Shown piece by piece: positions 36,220 to 47,756 of a DNA stretch of 64,000 nucleotides. The translations under genes were made by a program, and so were the position numbers. The notes under the pieces were generated by a model, which did no database searches, had not been told where the DNA came from, and saw nothing but the letters and a program-made list of their open reading frames with translations. Source of the stretch: Pleodorina starrii (taxonomy: Eukaryota; Chlorophyta; Chlorophyceae; Chlamydomonadales; Volvocaceae); the NCBI GenBank assembly GCA_030267565.1, contig BRXU01000033.1:372001-436000 (forward strand), read 5' to 3'. Positions within the stretch are counted from its first letter, which is position 1. The number at the start of each line of letters is the position of its first letter.

Positions 36220-39200
36220 ATGCAATCCTTCAGGTGCCCACAGGGGCGCCGCGCGCACGCAGGCTGCCCGCGTCAAGCCTCTCGCAGCCTCCGCCTAAGC
36301 GTTCGTGCCGCTGGAAGCACCTATGGAAATAATTTTCGCGTGACAACCTTCGGCGAATCCCACGGAAAGGGCGTCGGCTGTGTTATTGATGGCGTGCCGC
36401 CACGCCTTCCAATTAGCGAGGATGAAATCCAGCTGGAGCTCGATCGCCGGAAGCCCGGGCAGAGCATCATCACTACTCCGCGCAAGGAGGATGACATTGC
36501 GGAGATCCTTTCTGGTGTGGTGGACGGCGTCACCCTCGGGACACCAATCGCGATTGTGGTTCGCAACAAGGACCAAAAGTCTCAGGACTACTCGGAGATG
36601 TCTGTGGCTTATCGGCCAAGCCACGCTGATGCCACTTACGACTTCAAGTATGGCATCCGCGCGGTAGCAGGCGGCGGTCGCAGCTCAGCGCGCGAGACAA
36701 TCGGCCGTGTGGCCGCGGGCGCTGTGGCTAAGAAGCTTCTCAAAGTCATTGGCGACACCGAGGTGGGCCGCGAGTCTGGACCCGGGGGCCTGGGTCGGGT
36801 TGACGGGGACCCGCTCCGTGGGGTGTTATTTGGATGCATGATGGTCCATCATGCGGGGCCCCAAACGGGGTCTTGCACAAGTGCAAAGAGCCTCAAGGCC
36901 ACAGGCCTGCTGCCTGCAGGCCCTCAGCTCTATCTTTCCCGTGGATTCTGTCCCACGGGACCCGCCGGGGTGCGAGCGCCGGGGTCCAGCCAGCAAGTTT
37001 GTGGGCATACGAGTTCGGATGTGATCTCCAGTCAATGCCCCGGCTGAGGTTCCCCACTCAGTCAAGAGCCTCCCTCGCACCTCACACTCGTCGCCCCTCC
37101 CTCCCTGCCGCCCTCCCTGCGGTTCGTCTCCTTACCTCCTGCCTCCCCCTCCCTCCCCAGATCCTTGCCTTCGTGAGCAAGGTCCGGGACATCGAGTGCG
37201 ATGTGGACATGGCCAGCTTCACGCTGGAGGATGTGGAGTCCAACATTGTGCGCTGCCCCGACCAGGCGGCGGCACAGAAGATGATTGACGGTAGGCGGGC
37301 AGACAGACAGACAGGCGGCTTGGTGGCGGTTTGGGACGGAATGCCTGGTGGTCGCGTAGCTCGGGGGAAGGGAGCTGGTGGGTGAGACACGCATCGGTAT
37401 ACGTGGGAGTAGATGCACAGTTGGGGGCCGGAGAACGGCAATGAAAAAAGCAGTGGACAGCGTGCTGGGCGGGGCGGGGCGGGGCCAAACTGGGCTGGGC
37501 CGGGATGGGCATGGATCGGAATGGGAATCGGGCCGGTACCGTGCTGTCCAAAATGGCCACTGGTGGCCGCTGGTGTGTTGCGGACGGAGGTGGTGGGGCG
37601 CAGGTAAGTCGGGCTGCGGTGCGTTTCAGGGCCGGAGGCACGACCGCGCAAGGGGGGCCAAAGCAGGCGGCGGGGAGGGAGGAGACATGACAGCGGGGAG
37701 GCGGGGTAGGCGGGGGCGGGGGCGCGCCCCAACGGGGACCAGCAGGGCAGGGAGGCTGTCGGCGGCGGGAGCCTGTCGATGGCGCTGTTGCTGCTGCTGT
37801 GGTTGCCACTGCACGACTGGTCCGGACGGACAGCGGGGGGCTGGGGCGCTTGCGCCGCTCAACGTTGCACTACACCGGTCGGCCCACATCCCCCCTAAAC
37901 ATGTACCAGCCAGCCAGCCAGCCAGCCTCCTCTTTTGGACTGTTCTCTATCCACTCCCTGATCCCCGATCCCCGATCCCCGACCGCAGCCATCAACGAGG
38001 TCCGCACCCGGGGTGAGAGCTGCGGCGGCGAGGTGACGTGTGTTGTGCGGCGCTGCCCCAAGGGCCTGGGCTCCCCCGTGTTTGACAAGCTGGAGGCGGA
38101 GCTGGCCAAGGCGATGCTCAGTCTGCCGGCGACTAAGGTGGGAAGGGAGGGGAGGGAAGCTGAAGGGGGCGTAGGGTATGACAGGGGGAAGTGGGAAATG
38201 GGGGTTCTGAAGGGGCGGAAGGAATGAAGTGCTGGCTTTAAATTAAGGGTGGGAGCGGGGTCATTGCGCAGGGCCGAGGAGGGAGCGCGCGGGCTGAGGG
38301 AGTGGATTTGGTTGCTCCTCACAGCTTGTCTCGCTCTCGTGCATTGAAAGTGAAGAGCAGGGCAGCATTGGGAGGAGGAGGAGGAGGAGGAGGAGGGAAG
38401 CTGATCGGCGGCCCGCGGGTCGGAATTGGGAGCGGGAGGCCAGGGTTACGCCACCGGGGGGTTGGCTGCACCGGTCGTTAACCGCTGCTTCCATCGTGCT
38501 TTCACCACGCTTCCCTCCTCTCACCCATTGGCTCATACAGGGCTTTGAGATCGGCAGCGGCTTCCGCGGGGCGGCGATGTTGGGTTCTGAGCACAATGAC
38601 GAGTTCTACCTGGACGAGCAGGGCCGGGTGGGTGCGGGGGCGGGGGGGGGGGGCGGGGGCGGGGGCGGCCGTCGAGGCGCCAGGGGGGCCCCTGTCCTCG
38701 CCGCAAATGCCTGAGCCCGTGCACAACCCCGCGCCGTGGCCGCACCGTGGCTTCGTTTCGCCGTGACGCGGTGTTCGAGGCGAGCGGGCACTCGGGCTGG
38801 CCAATGCGACCGCACCCTGCTGGAGTGAAGACAGCGCAGCGCCTCTGCCTTTGTTGGTGAAAGTTTCGGAGCTAGGCATGCCGCTGGTGCACCTAATGCG
38901 TTCGTGTCTCGTTCATGGCTCTGGCGCACGGATTTCGGGGACAAGGGTGTTTGTGCTGGGGCTGGGGCTTGGCGGTGGTGCGGGCCACTGGGGCATCTGG
39001 GGAGGAGCATGCGAAGCCGCACGCCGTTGTCTGCCGGGCCCTACTCCTCACTAGGGGCCGCCGGTCCCCTCCCTGGTCCCCCGGTCCCGCGTGACAACGG
39101 CCCTGAACGCACTGCGCAGCCACCCATCCCTGTCCCCATCCCCTGTGCGCCTTCCCACCTCGGACTCGACTCCCCACGCCCGCCCCGGCCCGCCCCGCCC

Positions 39201-39909
39201 GCAGGTCCGCACCCGCACCAACCGCAGCGGCGGTGTGCAGGGCGGTCTGTCCAACGGTGAGGACATTGTGATCCGGGTGGCCTTCAAGCCCACATCCACC
39301 ATTGGCATCAAGCAGAAGACCGTCACACGGGACGGCCAGGAGACGGAGCTGCGCGCGCGGGGGCGGCACGACCCGTGCGTCGTCCCGCGGTGAGGCAGGG
39401 GGCTGGGTGGGGGGTGGTGGGGGTGGGGGGTGGAGGCGGGCGATACAACACACCTCGCAGGAGGGGAGGATGAACGCCAGGGAAAGCGGTGGGTTTGCTG
39501 TCGCTCGGTGGGGGCACTTGCGCGGCAAGGCGCAGGTTACGGTTGGGTGAGTGTGCGCGTGTGTTCCGCTCTGCAGGCCTCCCGCCGCCGCGACGGTCTG
39601 TTGTGAAGATGTTACTCGCCGCGCTTGGGACGATCCGACCGTAACTACGGACACCCTGCCCTACGCTCTCTTCCGCTCTCGCTCTGACGCGTCCTCCTGG
39701 CCCCCTCCGCTGCCCCCATGCCTCCCATCCCCTTATCGCTGCCCCGTCCCCCCCCCCCGCCCCTCAGCGCCGTGCCCATGGTGGAGAGCATGGTGGCTCT
39801 GGTGCTGGCGGATCAGCTGCTGCAGCACTACGCGCAGTGCGAGCTGCTGCCGCGGGAGGGGACGGTGGGCGCGGACCCGTCGGTCCTGCGGCAGTTTGCC
39901 CGGGTATGA
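36220..39909 (+). CDS. Chorismate synthase, plastid precursor
   Basis: Six exons in phase: 36220-36762, 37161-37290, 37989-38137, 38541-38627, 39205-39389 and 39768-39909; 411 residues. The enzyme converts 5-enolpyruvylshikimate-3-phosphate to chorismate using reduced FMN, the last step of the shikimate pathway. The first about 32 residues ([20 protein letters not shown]...) are Arg/Ser/Ala-rich with no acidic residue, as expected for a plastid transit peptide. The catalytic domain follows: [12 protein letters not shown], the flavin/substrate-binding [85 protein letters not shown] and [14 protein letters not shown], ending in [17 protein letters not shown]. All core blocks are intact. The ATG at 36220 is chosen over an upstream in-frame TTG. 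Confidence 0.96.
37906..37927. repeat. CAGC tetranucleotide run
   Basis: About five perfect CAGC units in chorismate synthase intron 2, some 60 bp before the acceptor. Confidence 0.8.
38371..38396. repeat. GGA trinucleotide microsatellite
   Basis: About eight GGA units in chorismate synthase intron 3. Confidence 0.85.
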
Positions 39910-42900
39910 GCGTGTTGGGGGCAGGCGGGTTTGAGCGGCGAAGATTGGGGCGAGCGGGCGCGTTTTGCCTCGGCGGGCTTGGTCTAAGCGGGGGAGGGGG
40001 GGTTAAGGGCCGGCGGATGGCTTGAGTTGAGCGCGGCGCGGCACGACGGGGAGGGAGGGTGTGCTCAGACGGAACTGTGGGGCCGTGTTTTGCTGGGATC
40101 AGGGATACATTCCAGTGGGTCAGGAACGGGGAAAGGAAAAGGCGTGGAGCAGGGGCATATCGCCGGTCGTCGGGGTACGGGAGTCGCTGTCTGCTTGGGC
40201 TCGGTGCTCTCGCGGCAGGGTAGAGGCGTTGGGCTGGTCTTGTGTGTGTTTACGTGTGTGTGCAGTGGGGGAGTCCTGCTTTTCCGCACGAGTGTGTGTT
40301 GAGCAGGTGGCTTGCCATGCGCTGAGCTGGACTGCTTGCGGAGTGCAGAGTTGCGGAGCGGAGGAGTCGAAGGCCCTGCTGCGGTGATTCGAGAGCGGCT
40401 GTGTGTCGTCCCACGTTTGGTTTGGGTACATAAGGCAGTGCAAAAGGGGTCGTGCGCAGTAGCAGCACGCCCTTCCATCTGGCTTGCGCTCGGTTGGTTG
40501 AGGCCGTGTTGGCGTGAAGGGCTCCCACAGTGCGGGCTTGCGCACCTTCTAATAGCGGGCCACGGGACGTCTGCGTCGGTCCGGGCGAATGAGCGGGCCA
40601 GTGGGCCAGTTTTCCAGGTACGGTGCACTGGCCTGCCCCGCGCGTGGAGTTCGACAGCTGCGAGTGCGGCTTGGACTACGCTGCGGGGATGCTTCTTGGG
40701 GTCGAACCGACACATGTGAAGAACCCCGGTCTACGGCACCCTCGCAGCATCACTTGCAAGGCTGCCTTGACATCTGCGCGGCTGCCGCAGAAGTGTGTTC
40801 ATCCATGGACTGTTTTGGGGACGTTATCTCTGTTGGCGCGAGGTCCTTACACACTATGTTTTGAGGCGGTAACGTCAAAGCGCCCATGTCATATCACTCC
40901 AGCACGATGTTAAACCCTTAGGACGAAGCCTGCGAGCGTCGTTGCCCATTATGGAACCCGTCGCGCCGAGGTCGGCCTCTTCGCGCGAGAGCTCGTTCTC
41001 AGAGTACGCCAAGCCCTCGATGGCGGTTTCATCGCGTTCATTGTTTGCACATTGATTACACTTAAGTTGTGCGGCATCGGCGAGCGGCTGCGACCGCGGA
41101 AGGCCCTGCGCGGCGTCGGCATGGCTCTCGATCGGAAGCTCGGCCTGACCGACCACTGTGTCTTGTCGAGAAGCAGCAGCGCCTTGTCAAGATCCATGTT
41201 GACTTTATGCAGAACTAGCCAGCAGCGATACTCAATCGGGAGTGCCAAGCTGCCGACCGTGGTGAGGGACCGGTGCGCTTGTAGGTCGTACTATTTTGGA
41301 AAATAGTACGGCACGCATTCTCCAGCGCTGTTCCCGCGCCCTTATCATAAAAGGTATTCACATAACTGCCTGGCCTTCTATCGGTTCGTTACATGTGCCC
41401 CAGCAGCTTTGGTCACTTAGGCAGCTATTCATAAATGGACATGACCACGCAATTCTCTGAGCAAATACACGTAGCACGGGATTGCATTAGACAAGCAGAG
41501 GACATCAAGGCCGTGCGTGATATAGCACTTTTCGGGCTCGCGCGCTATGTTGCAGACTTGAAAGTCAATTCGGTGATAGATGATGACGCGATACTCAGCA
41601 TGACACGTGGGAGCCTTGATTCCGGACACATGCCTGGCTTGAGCATAGTGCATAGGAGCAGTGCTCTGCTGCCGCTGCGCTTGTGCGGAGTTGCCCTTCG
41701 TCATGTACCGGTAGTATGTTTGGCGAGAAGTTCGCAGTGGGAACGCGATGGAGATCGCCGACGATAAGTACCGCTGAACCGCCAAACAAACACGAAAAGG
41801 CGCATGGAGGCAAATTTTCCATAGTATGGGCATGGTATATTTGTTTTCGCGGCCGCAGGCCGCGCGATTTTGGAATTTACGAGGCAAAAACACTCAAATT
41901 TCATCACTTTTCAACCCTAGGGGCTCACATTTACCATTTTGGAACTAGATCCAAAACAACCGTTTTTGAGGCAAACAAGAGACAAGTCTCGTGTTTGAGG
42001 GCTCGGGAATGTAGAGTCAGAAAGTCAACGTGTCTGAATAGTGAGCTATGCGAATCGAGGGACCATAGGAAGTTCACCAAAGCAGCATAAAATACCTGTT
42101 GTATACTCAAAACGAAGGATAACTGCAGGCATTATGAAAGTTGCAGAATTTTTCTTGAGATTTTGTTCACGGGCTGATGTGCGATGGCAAGGCAAAAAAA
42201 GTCCGTTTCGTGTTCGCTTCCCCTTGTGGCGTGCACGCCGATACACAGAACCTTAAATATACCTATGCTGTGCGGAAGAGAAAGGGCACAGTCAAACACT
42301 CTAGCAGCGCGCCGACCTTTACGTTCCACCGCCCCCCCCCCCGGGACACTCCCCCCCCCCCGCGTTAACCCTCTCGACTCGCCACGATTTGCGACAGCCA
42401 TGCAGCAGGCAATTTCCGGGATAAACTGCAGTTCTGTGTTGCTTCCACTTACACGCGCTAAAGACGGGTAGCGGCACACGCACTTTCTAACCCGCCGTTC
42501 TCCCCCGACCAAAACCCCACACCCCACTTTTTGTTCTACCCCTGACGCGGACGCGGAGCATGCTGCATACCATTTTCGGTATAGGCGTCTATGCAGTACG
42601 GCCGCTATGTGCCATACACACTTCGGGTTGGTCAGACAGGATGGGAAAAAGCTATGGGTAGCACATGCACAACTGAAGCCCAAGCCTGAGCCCACCAGCC
42701 CTCCTTCTTACCTAAATCGATTTCCAATCCTGTACCACGGTTCGGGTCCGGTGTGACGTATTCCCCGAATGCCCGAACAGGCAGAGTAGGCGGGCACCGC
42801 GGGCAGGGGGGGCCCGAGACGGCTCCCAGGGGGGGCCGTGTTTGGCTCCCCACGATGGGCCCGTGTCAACGAGGGGAGCACGGGCAGGACGAGGGGTTGG

Positions 42901-44002
42901 GGGTATAGAAGGTGGAAGGGTTCACAGCGCCGCCTCGTTGCGGGCCGGTAGCGTCGAAGTCGACCTAGGGTATCGGCCGGGAAGGGGTGAGTGGGAAGCG
43001 TGGGGAGGGCCGTGGGACGGGCAGGGCGCAGTGGTGTGGGAGGGGGGAAGGGACGAGATGCTGGTGTCCAAATGGGAGCAGGCCATCACGACGGGACTGT
43101 GGCGCCTCCTGGGGGCCCCCTAACCAGCCCGCCGGGAAGGGAGCACAGCCGAGGCCGGCGATGTGACGCGGCGGGGGGGGCTCGGGCGCGGGTGGAGTGG
43201 GGTGGGGGCAGTAGGGAGGAGGGGGGATGAAGAGGGAGGGAGGGAGAGATAAGGGCGGGGCAGGGTGGACATCGGGGTGAAGGGAAGGGGGGCGCCGCGT
43301 GGGCGCGGTGTGGGTTTGCGTGGAAGGTGGCAACTGGCGCTGGTACAAAGACTAATCCAACCAGTTGGCTGGCGGCAAGATCGCACCCCAGTGCAATATA
43401 CGTGCGAAGAAAGTTGGACACACTGCCCCTCACCCAATAACTGCACCATACCCATCTCATGTCGCTTTGGATTATCCCTCGGTTTACCAAGACCAAATCC
43501 CATTCATACGGCTGGTAATTTTCCGGGCAGACGGGGACTTTGTACTGGCGCCTATGTACCATGCACGTGTTTGACAGCGCCAGCGTGCCCCACCCTACCA
43601 GCTGCCCTTTGAGGCCTCCACGCCGTTACCGGGCCGGACCACGGCCCAACCCAGACTGTACACCGTACGGGAGGCAATGCATCTGACTTTGGGTCTAGAG
43701 GAAGGGAGCGGAATTACAGCGGCAAGGACGGGCCTCCACTCAACATATCGGCCATGGGGGTCTGAACTAGCCAGTGTGTCGAGCTTAACTCGCCGGCCAG
43801 CATGACACCCCGAGCTGTACGCCACCATAGCTTGCAGGCAGCTGCACCTGCACCGCCGCCATACACTGACACCGCCCCCCTCACACTGACACCGCCCTCA
43901 CAACGTCTTCCACCATTTCCACACACCGACACGACATCAGCAGCATTTTCCCACCCCTCATGCGGTATCTGGACCCCAAGAGACGCTCAACGCGTCTTTT
44001 GA
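39910..44002. other. Gene-poor region left of the tandem array
   Basis: 4.1 kb without a supported gene. The first part is the presumed chorismate synthase 3' UTR. About 41.3-42.3 kb is clearly AT-richer than the rest of the window, then GC returns with homopolymer C/G tracts (42330-42362, 43110-43270). Open frames present show no known motif and no consistent splice structure. Confidence 0.5.
41287..41310. repeat. Perfect inverted repeat, 11-bp arms
   Basis: CGTACTATTTT, two bases (GG), AAAATAGTACG. A compact hairpin at the left edge of the AT-rich stretch. Role unknown. Confidence 0.85.
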
Positions 44003-44461
44003 TTAACATCGGTCCATCGCACAAGCCGACACATCATTTGGCACCCTTTGGGGGCTTTCCCACGCGCTTCTTGCGTGCATCGACAACCTTGCCCTGCACA
44101 TCTTGCAGTAGCCCTTCTCGTCAACCTCGATCCTCTTCCCCTTGTCCTTGCTGCATGGAGCACACTGCGACTGGCACTTGTCGATACTCCGCCAGTTGTG
44201 CTCAAACGCCCAGCCGCGATGGTAACAGACGTCGCAGGTCTTTGAACCCGTCGGTCCTTTGGGCCCTGCTTTCCTGCTGCCGCCTGCTCCTGCTGCCGGT
44301 GCCTCCACGCCCGCATCCGCATGTCCTCTCTTGGCACCGATGACCTGCTGTGTAGGCTGGTGCGGCTTTTGACGTAGCACGGCGCCCTTGCCGCCAGGCT
44401 GCTGCGGCTGCGCCGTTCCCCCGCCCATCCCCGCCATCCTGCCGCCGCTGCCGCCGACCAT
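44003..44461 (-). CDS. Single-copy Cys-rich C-terminal segment of the array-associated protein
   Basis: Frame entered from the array, from an internal Met in GSMVGGSGGRMAGM, and ending at 44003. After a Gly/Gln-rich portion shared with the array repeats (GGGTAQPQQPGG), it becomes unique: a basic Ala/Gly linker, then a Cys/His cluster CDVCYHRGWAFEHNW...CQSQCAPC...GYCKMCRARL. The spacing (CxxC, CxxxCxxC, CxxC) suggests a zinc-binding domain, possibly for nucleic acid. I do not recognise the family. It follows the recombinase-like domain segment of unit 1 in the transcriptional direction, so the two plausibly belong to one gene. A one-base difference in the first sub-repeat puts that segment out of frame with this one in unit 1. 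Confidence 0.5.
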   Translation of the reverse strand: MVGGSGGRMAGMGGGTAQPQQPGGKGAVLRQKPHQPTQQVIGAKRGHADAGVEAPAAGAGGSRKAGPKGPTGSKTCDVCYHRGWAFEHNWRSIDKCQSQCAPCSKDKGKRIEVDEKGYCKMCRARLSMHARSAWESPQRVPNDVSACAMDRC

Positions 44462-46070
44462 CGACCCGAGGGTGCCGCCCCACGCCGGTGGCCCTAGCCC
44501 TTCTGCCAGCGACCCACCGATCGACTGCTGTGGGAGGGCGCCGGCGTCAGCCTGCTGCTGCTGCTGCGGTGTAGAAAGCGTCTGCCCCTGCGGCGTCCCA
44601 GTGCCGCTCGCCGGGTGCCAGGCCCCGTAGCCGCCAGGCTGCTGCAGCTGCGCCGTTCCCCGCCCATCCCCATCCCCGCCATTCGGCCCTGCGCTATGTA
44701 CGCGTTATAAGGGCCGTTGCGGCCGGCCCGGGCGAAAACGCCGCTGAGGGCCGACAGGCAGGCCTTGACGGCGGAGGGACCCACCTCACCGCCATCCCGA
44801 CCGTGGCGGTGAGGCAGCCACCAGGTCACCATGTGGACAAGTACATCGTCGGGCGTACAGTCCGCCCACGACCGGCCGCACCCGCAGTAGGTGAGCCAGT
44901 CCAAGAACTCGGCGGTCGAGGCGTCCTGCCGATCCACGGTCTTGCCCGACAGAGCCCCCTGAAGCACCTGGCTGACGGCCGCCAGCCTCCGCTGGTAAAC
45001 CATGTCCTGCTCGGCGGATGGAGCGGGCGGGGGCGCCCGGAGCCGCCCGGAGATCCGAGCCAGGCGGCCGCTCGCCATGCCCAAGGGCCCCCTGCATGGC
45101 GTTGCGGGCGGTGGCCGGTGACGAGAGGTTAAGGATGCGGAGAGAGGCGAGACGAGGACATGCGGCAACGGTGTACGGGAGACGCGCCGCCTCACGCTAC
45201 CCCGTCCCCCCAAAACCCGCTTCGCACCTTGCCAGCGGAGCCCAGCTGCGGAAGACCAGCGGAGCAGCCCGGATTGGGCAGAAAGGCGGGGGTGCCAATC
45301 GATCGAATCTGCGGCACAGCGGGAAGAAACCCCTGGGGAACAGGACAAGAGCGCGGAACGGTTAGTGCCTGAGCTAGACAGGGAGCGCCGGCCCCGCGGA
45401 CAGCCCATCGGACTGCAGATGGGAACCGGGACCTCGGGACGCGAGGTGGCGGAGTGGCCAAGATCGCGGACGTGCAACGCTCACCGGAAGGAGAGGCCCC
45501 CGGGCAGAAACGGAGCCCAACACACCCGGGGAGAGGCCGGCGAGCGGGGCTGAGCTCGGGGGCGCAAAAGGCCCGAAGTTGGCGCCGAGGGCCTGCAGCC
45601 GAGCGCGAAGTAGAGTCGGTGCGGATGGACATGATATTGACCAAGCGCAGCGTGGGCTAACGCACCGGCGGCAGGAGCGGCGACGTCCCGACAGCGAACC
45701 CGGGCCAGCCGCTGGCGGGGAACGGCGCCTGCAGCAACGCATTTGCGCCGAAGGACATTGGCAGCAAAGGGGTAGGGCGGCGCCCGAGCACCTAAAGGCG
45801 TACCTGTAGCGGAGACGGCGGCGTGAAGCAGAAGGCACCCGCCGAGCCGGGAACGCCGGCAAACGGGGAAAACTGCGGGACCGACAGGCGACCATCACCC
45901 GACCGTCCGACCGGATGCGTGAGAGAGAAAAACTAGCAGAGTCTGCAGCGGCACGGAACGCAATAGCAGAGACGCGCGCGTTCCGATCCAGCTTGCGCGC
46001 CGGCTCTGGTGTAGACAGCGTCTGCCCCTGCGGCGTCCCAGTGCCGCTCGCCGAGTGCCAGGCCCCGTAG
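44391..46070 (-). repeat. Tandem array unit 1 (1680 bp, divergent)
   Basis: Anchored at CCGCCAGGCT-CTGCGG. It differs from units 2-4 by a 5-bp deletion near 45086, an extra 8 bp near 44507 that the other units lack, and scattered substitutions. It is the left-most unit, next to the single-copy Cys-rich segment. It contains two copies of an internal sub-repeat encoding MGGGTAQLQQPGG-type sequence. Confidence 0.9.
44686..45078 (-). CDS. Tyrosine-recombinase core-binding (SAM-like) domain segment, unit 1
   Basis: Begins MASGRLARISGRL and ends NAYIAQG. The domain contains VYQRRLAAVSQVLQGAL, FLDWLTYCG, CTPDDVLVHMVTWWLP, GPSAVKACLSALSGVFA and AGRNGPYN, the pattern of the N-terminal helical core-binding domain of phage-integrase/tyrosine recombinase proteins common in green algal genomes. 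A catalytic domain with the R...HxxR...Y residues is not seen within the array. In this unit a 5-bp deletion joins the domain to a longer upstream frame (to 45477). Family assignment is from memory of sequence pattern, not a search. Confidence 0.55.
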
Positions 46071-47756
46071 CCGCCAGGCTGCTGCAGCTGCGCCGTTCCC
46101 CCGCCCATCCCCATCCCCGCCATCCTGCCGCCGCTGCCGCCGACCATCGACCCGAGGGTGCCGCCCCACGCCGGCGGCCCTAGCCCTTCTGCCACCGATC
46201 GACTGCTGTGGGAGGGCGCCGGCGTCAGCCTGCTGCTGCTGCTGCTGCGGTGTAGACAGCGTCTGCCCCTGCGGCGTCCCAGTGCCGCTCGCCGGGTGCC
46301 AGGCCCCGTAACCGCCAGGCTGCTGCAGCTGCGCCGTTCCCCGCCCATCCCCATCCCCGCCATTCGGCCCTGCGCTATGTACGCGTTATAAGGGCCGTTG
46401 CGGCCGGCCCGGGCGAAAACGCCGCTGAGGGCCGACAGGCAGGCCTTGACGGCGGAGGGACCCACCTCACCGCCATCCCGACCGTGGCGGTGAGGCAGCC
46501 ACCAGGTCACCATGTGGACAAGTACATCGTCGGGCGTACAGTCCGCCCACGACCGGCCGCACCCGCAGTAGGTGAGCCAGTCCAAGAACTCGGCGGTCGA
46601 GGCGTCCTGCCGATCCACGGTCTTGCCCGACAGAGCCCCCTGAAGCACCTGGCTGACGGCCGCCAGCCTCCGCTGGTAAACCATGTCCTGCTCGGCGGAT
46701 GGAGCGGGCGGGGGCGCCCGGAGCCGCCCGGAGATCCGAGCCAGGCGGCCGCTCGCCATGCCCAAGGGCGGCGCCCCCTGCATGGCGTTGCGGGCGGTGG
46801 CCGGTGACGAGAGGTTAAGGATGCGGAGAGAGGCGAGACGAGGACATGCGGCAACGGTGTACGGGAGACGCGCCGCCTCACGCTACCCCGTCCCCCCAAA
46901 ACCCGCTTCGCACCTTGCCAGCGGAGCCCAGCTGCGGAAGACCAGCGGAGCAGCCCGGATTGGGCAGAAAGGCGGGGGTGCCAATCGATCGAATCTGCGG
47001 CACAGCGGGAAGAAACCCCTGGGGAACAGGACAAGAGCGCGGAACGGTTAGTGCCTGAGCTAGACAGGGAGCGCCGGCCCCGCGGACAGCCCATCGGACT
47101 GCAGATGGGAACCGGGACCTCGGGACGCGAGGTGGCGGAGTGGCCAAGATCGCGGACGTGCAACGCTCACCGGAAGGAGAGGCCCCCGGGCAGAAACGGA
47201 GCCCAACACACCCGGGGAGAGGCCGGCGAGCGGGGCTGAGCTCGGGGGCGCAAAAGGCCCGAAGTTGGCGCCGAGGGCCTGCAGCCGAGCGCGAAGTAGA
47301 GTCGGTGCGGATGGACATGATATTGACCAAGCGCAGCGTGGGCTAACGCACCGGCGGCAGGAGCGGCGACGTCCCGACAGCGAACCCGGGCCAGCCGCTG
47401 GCGGGGAACGGCGCCTGCAGCAACGCATTTGCGCCGAAGGACATTGGCAGCAAAGGGGTAGGGCGGCGCCCGAGCACCTAAAGGCGTACCTGTAGCGGAG
47501 ACGGCGGCGTGAAGCAGAAGGCACCCGCCGAGCCGGGAACGCCGGCAAACGGGGAAAACTGCGGGACCGACAGGCGACCATCACCCGACCGTCCGACCGG
47601 ATGCGTGAGAGAGAAAAACTAGCAGAGTCTGCAGCGGCACGGAACGCAATAGCAGAGACGCGCGCGTTCCGATCCAGCTTGCGCGCCGGCTCTGGTGTAG
47701 ACAGCGTCTGCCCCTGCGGCGTCCCAGTGCCGCTCGCCGAGTGCCAGGCCCCGTAG
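46071..47756 (-). repeat. Tandem array unit 2 (1686 bp)
   Basis: By eye almost identical to units 3 and 4; the clear difference is the number of CTG triplets near 46230. Two sub-repeats (about 46012-46100 and 46250-46340) straddle each unit junction. Confidence 0.95.
46367..46783 (-). CDS. Recombinase core-binding (SAM-like) domain segment, unit 2
   Basis: 139 codons from ATG 46783 (MQGAPPLGMASGRL) to NAYIAQG. The reading frame continues as a 469-codon open frame to 45374 through the Gly/Gln-rich repeats and the spacer. In that continuation, the first sub-repeat is read in a shifted frame and the second in the normal frame. Confidence 0.55.

Noticed and set aside
45448..45520. A tRNA-like A-box (GGTGGCGGAGTGGCC) in every array unit
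   Set aside because: No B-box (GGTTCGANTCC) follows at a suitable distance and no cloverleaf could be drawn.
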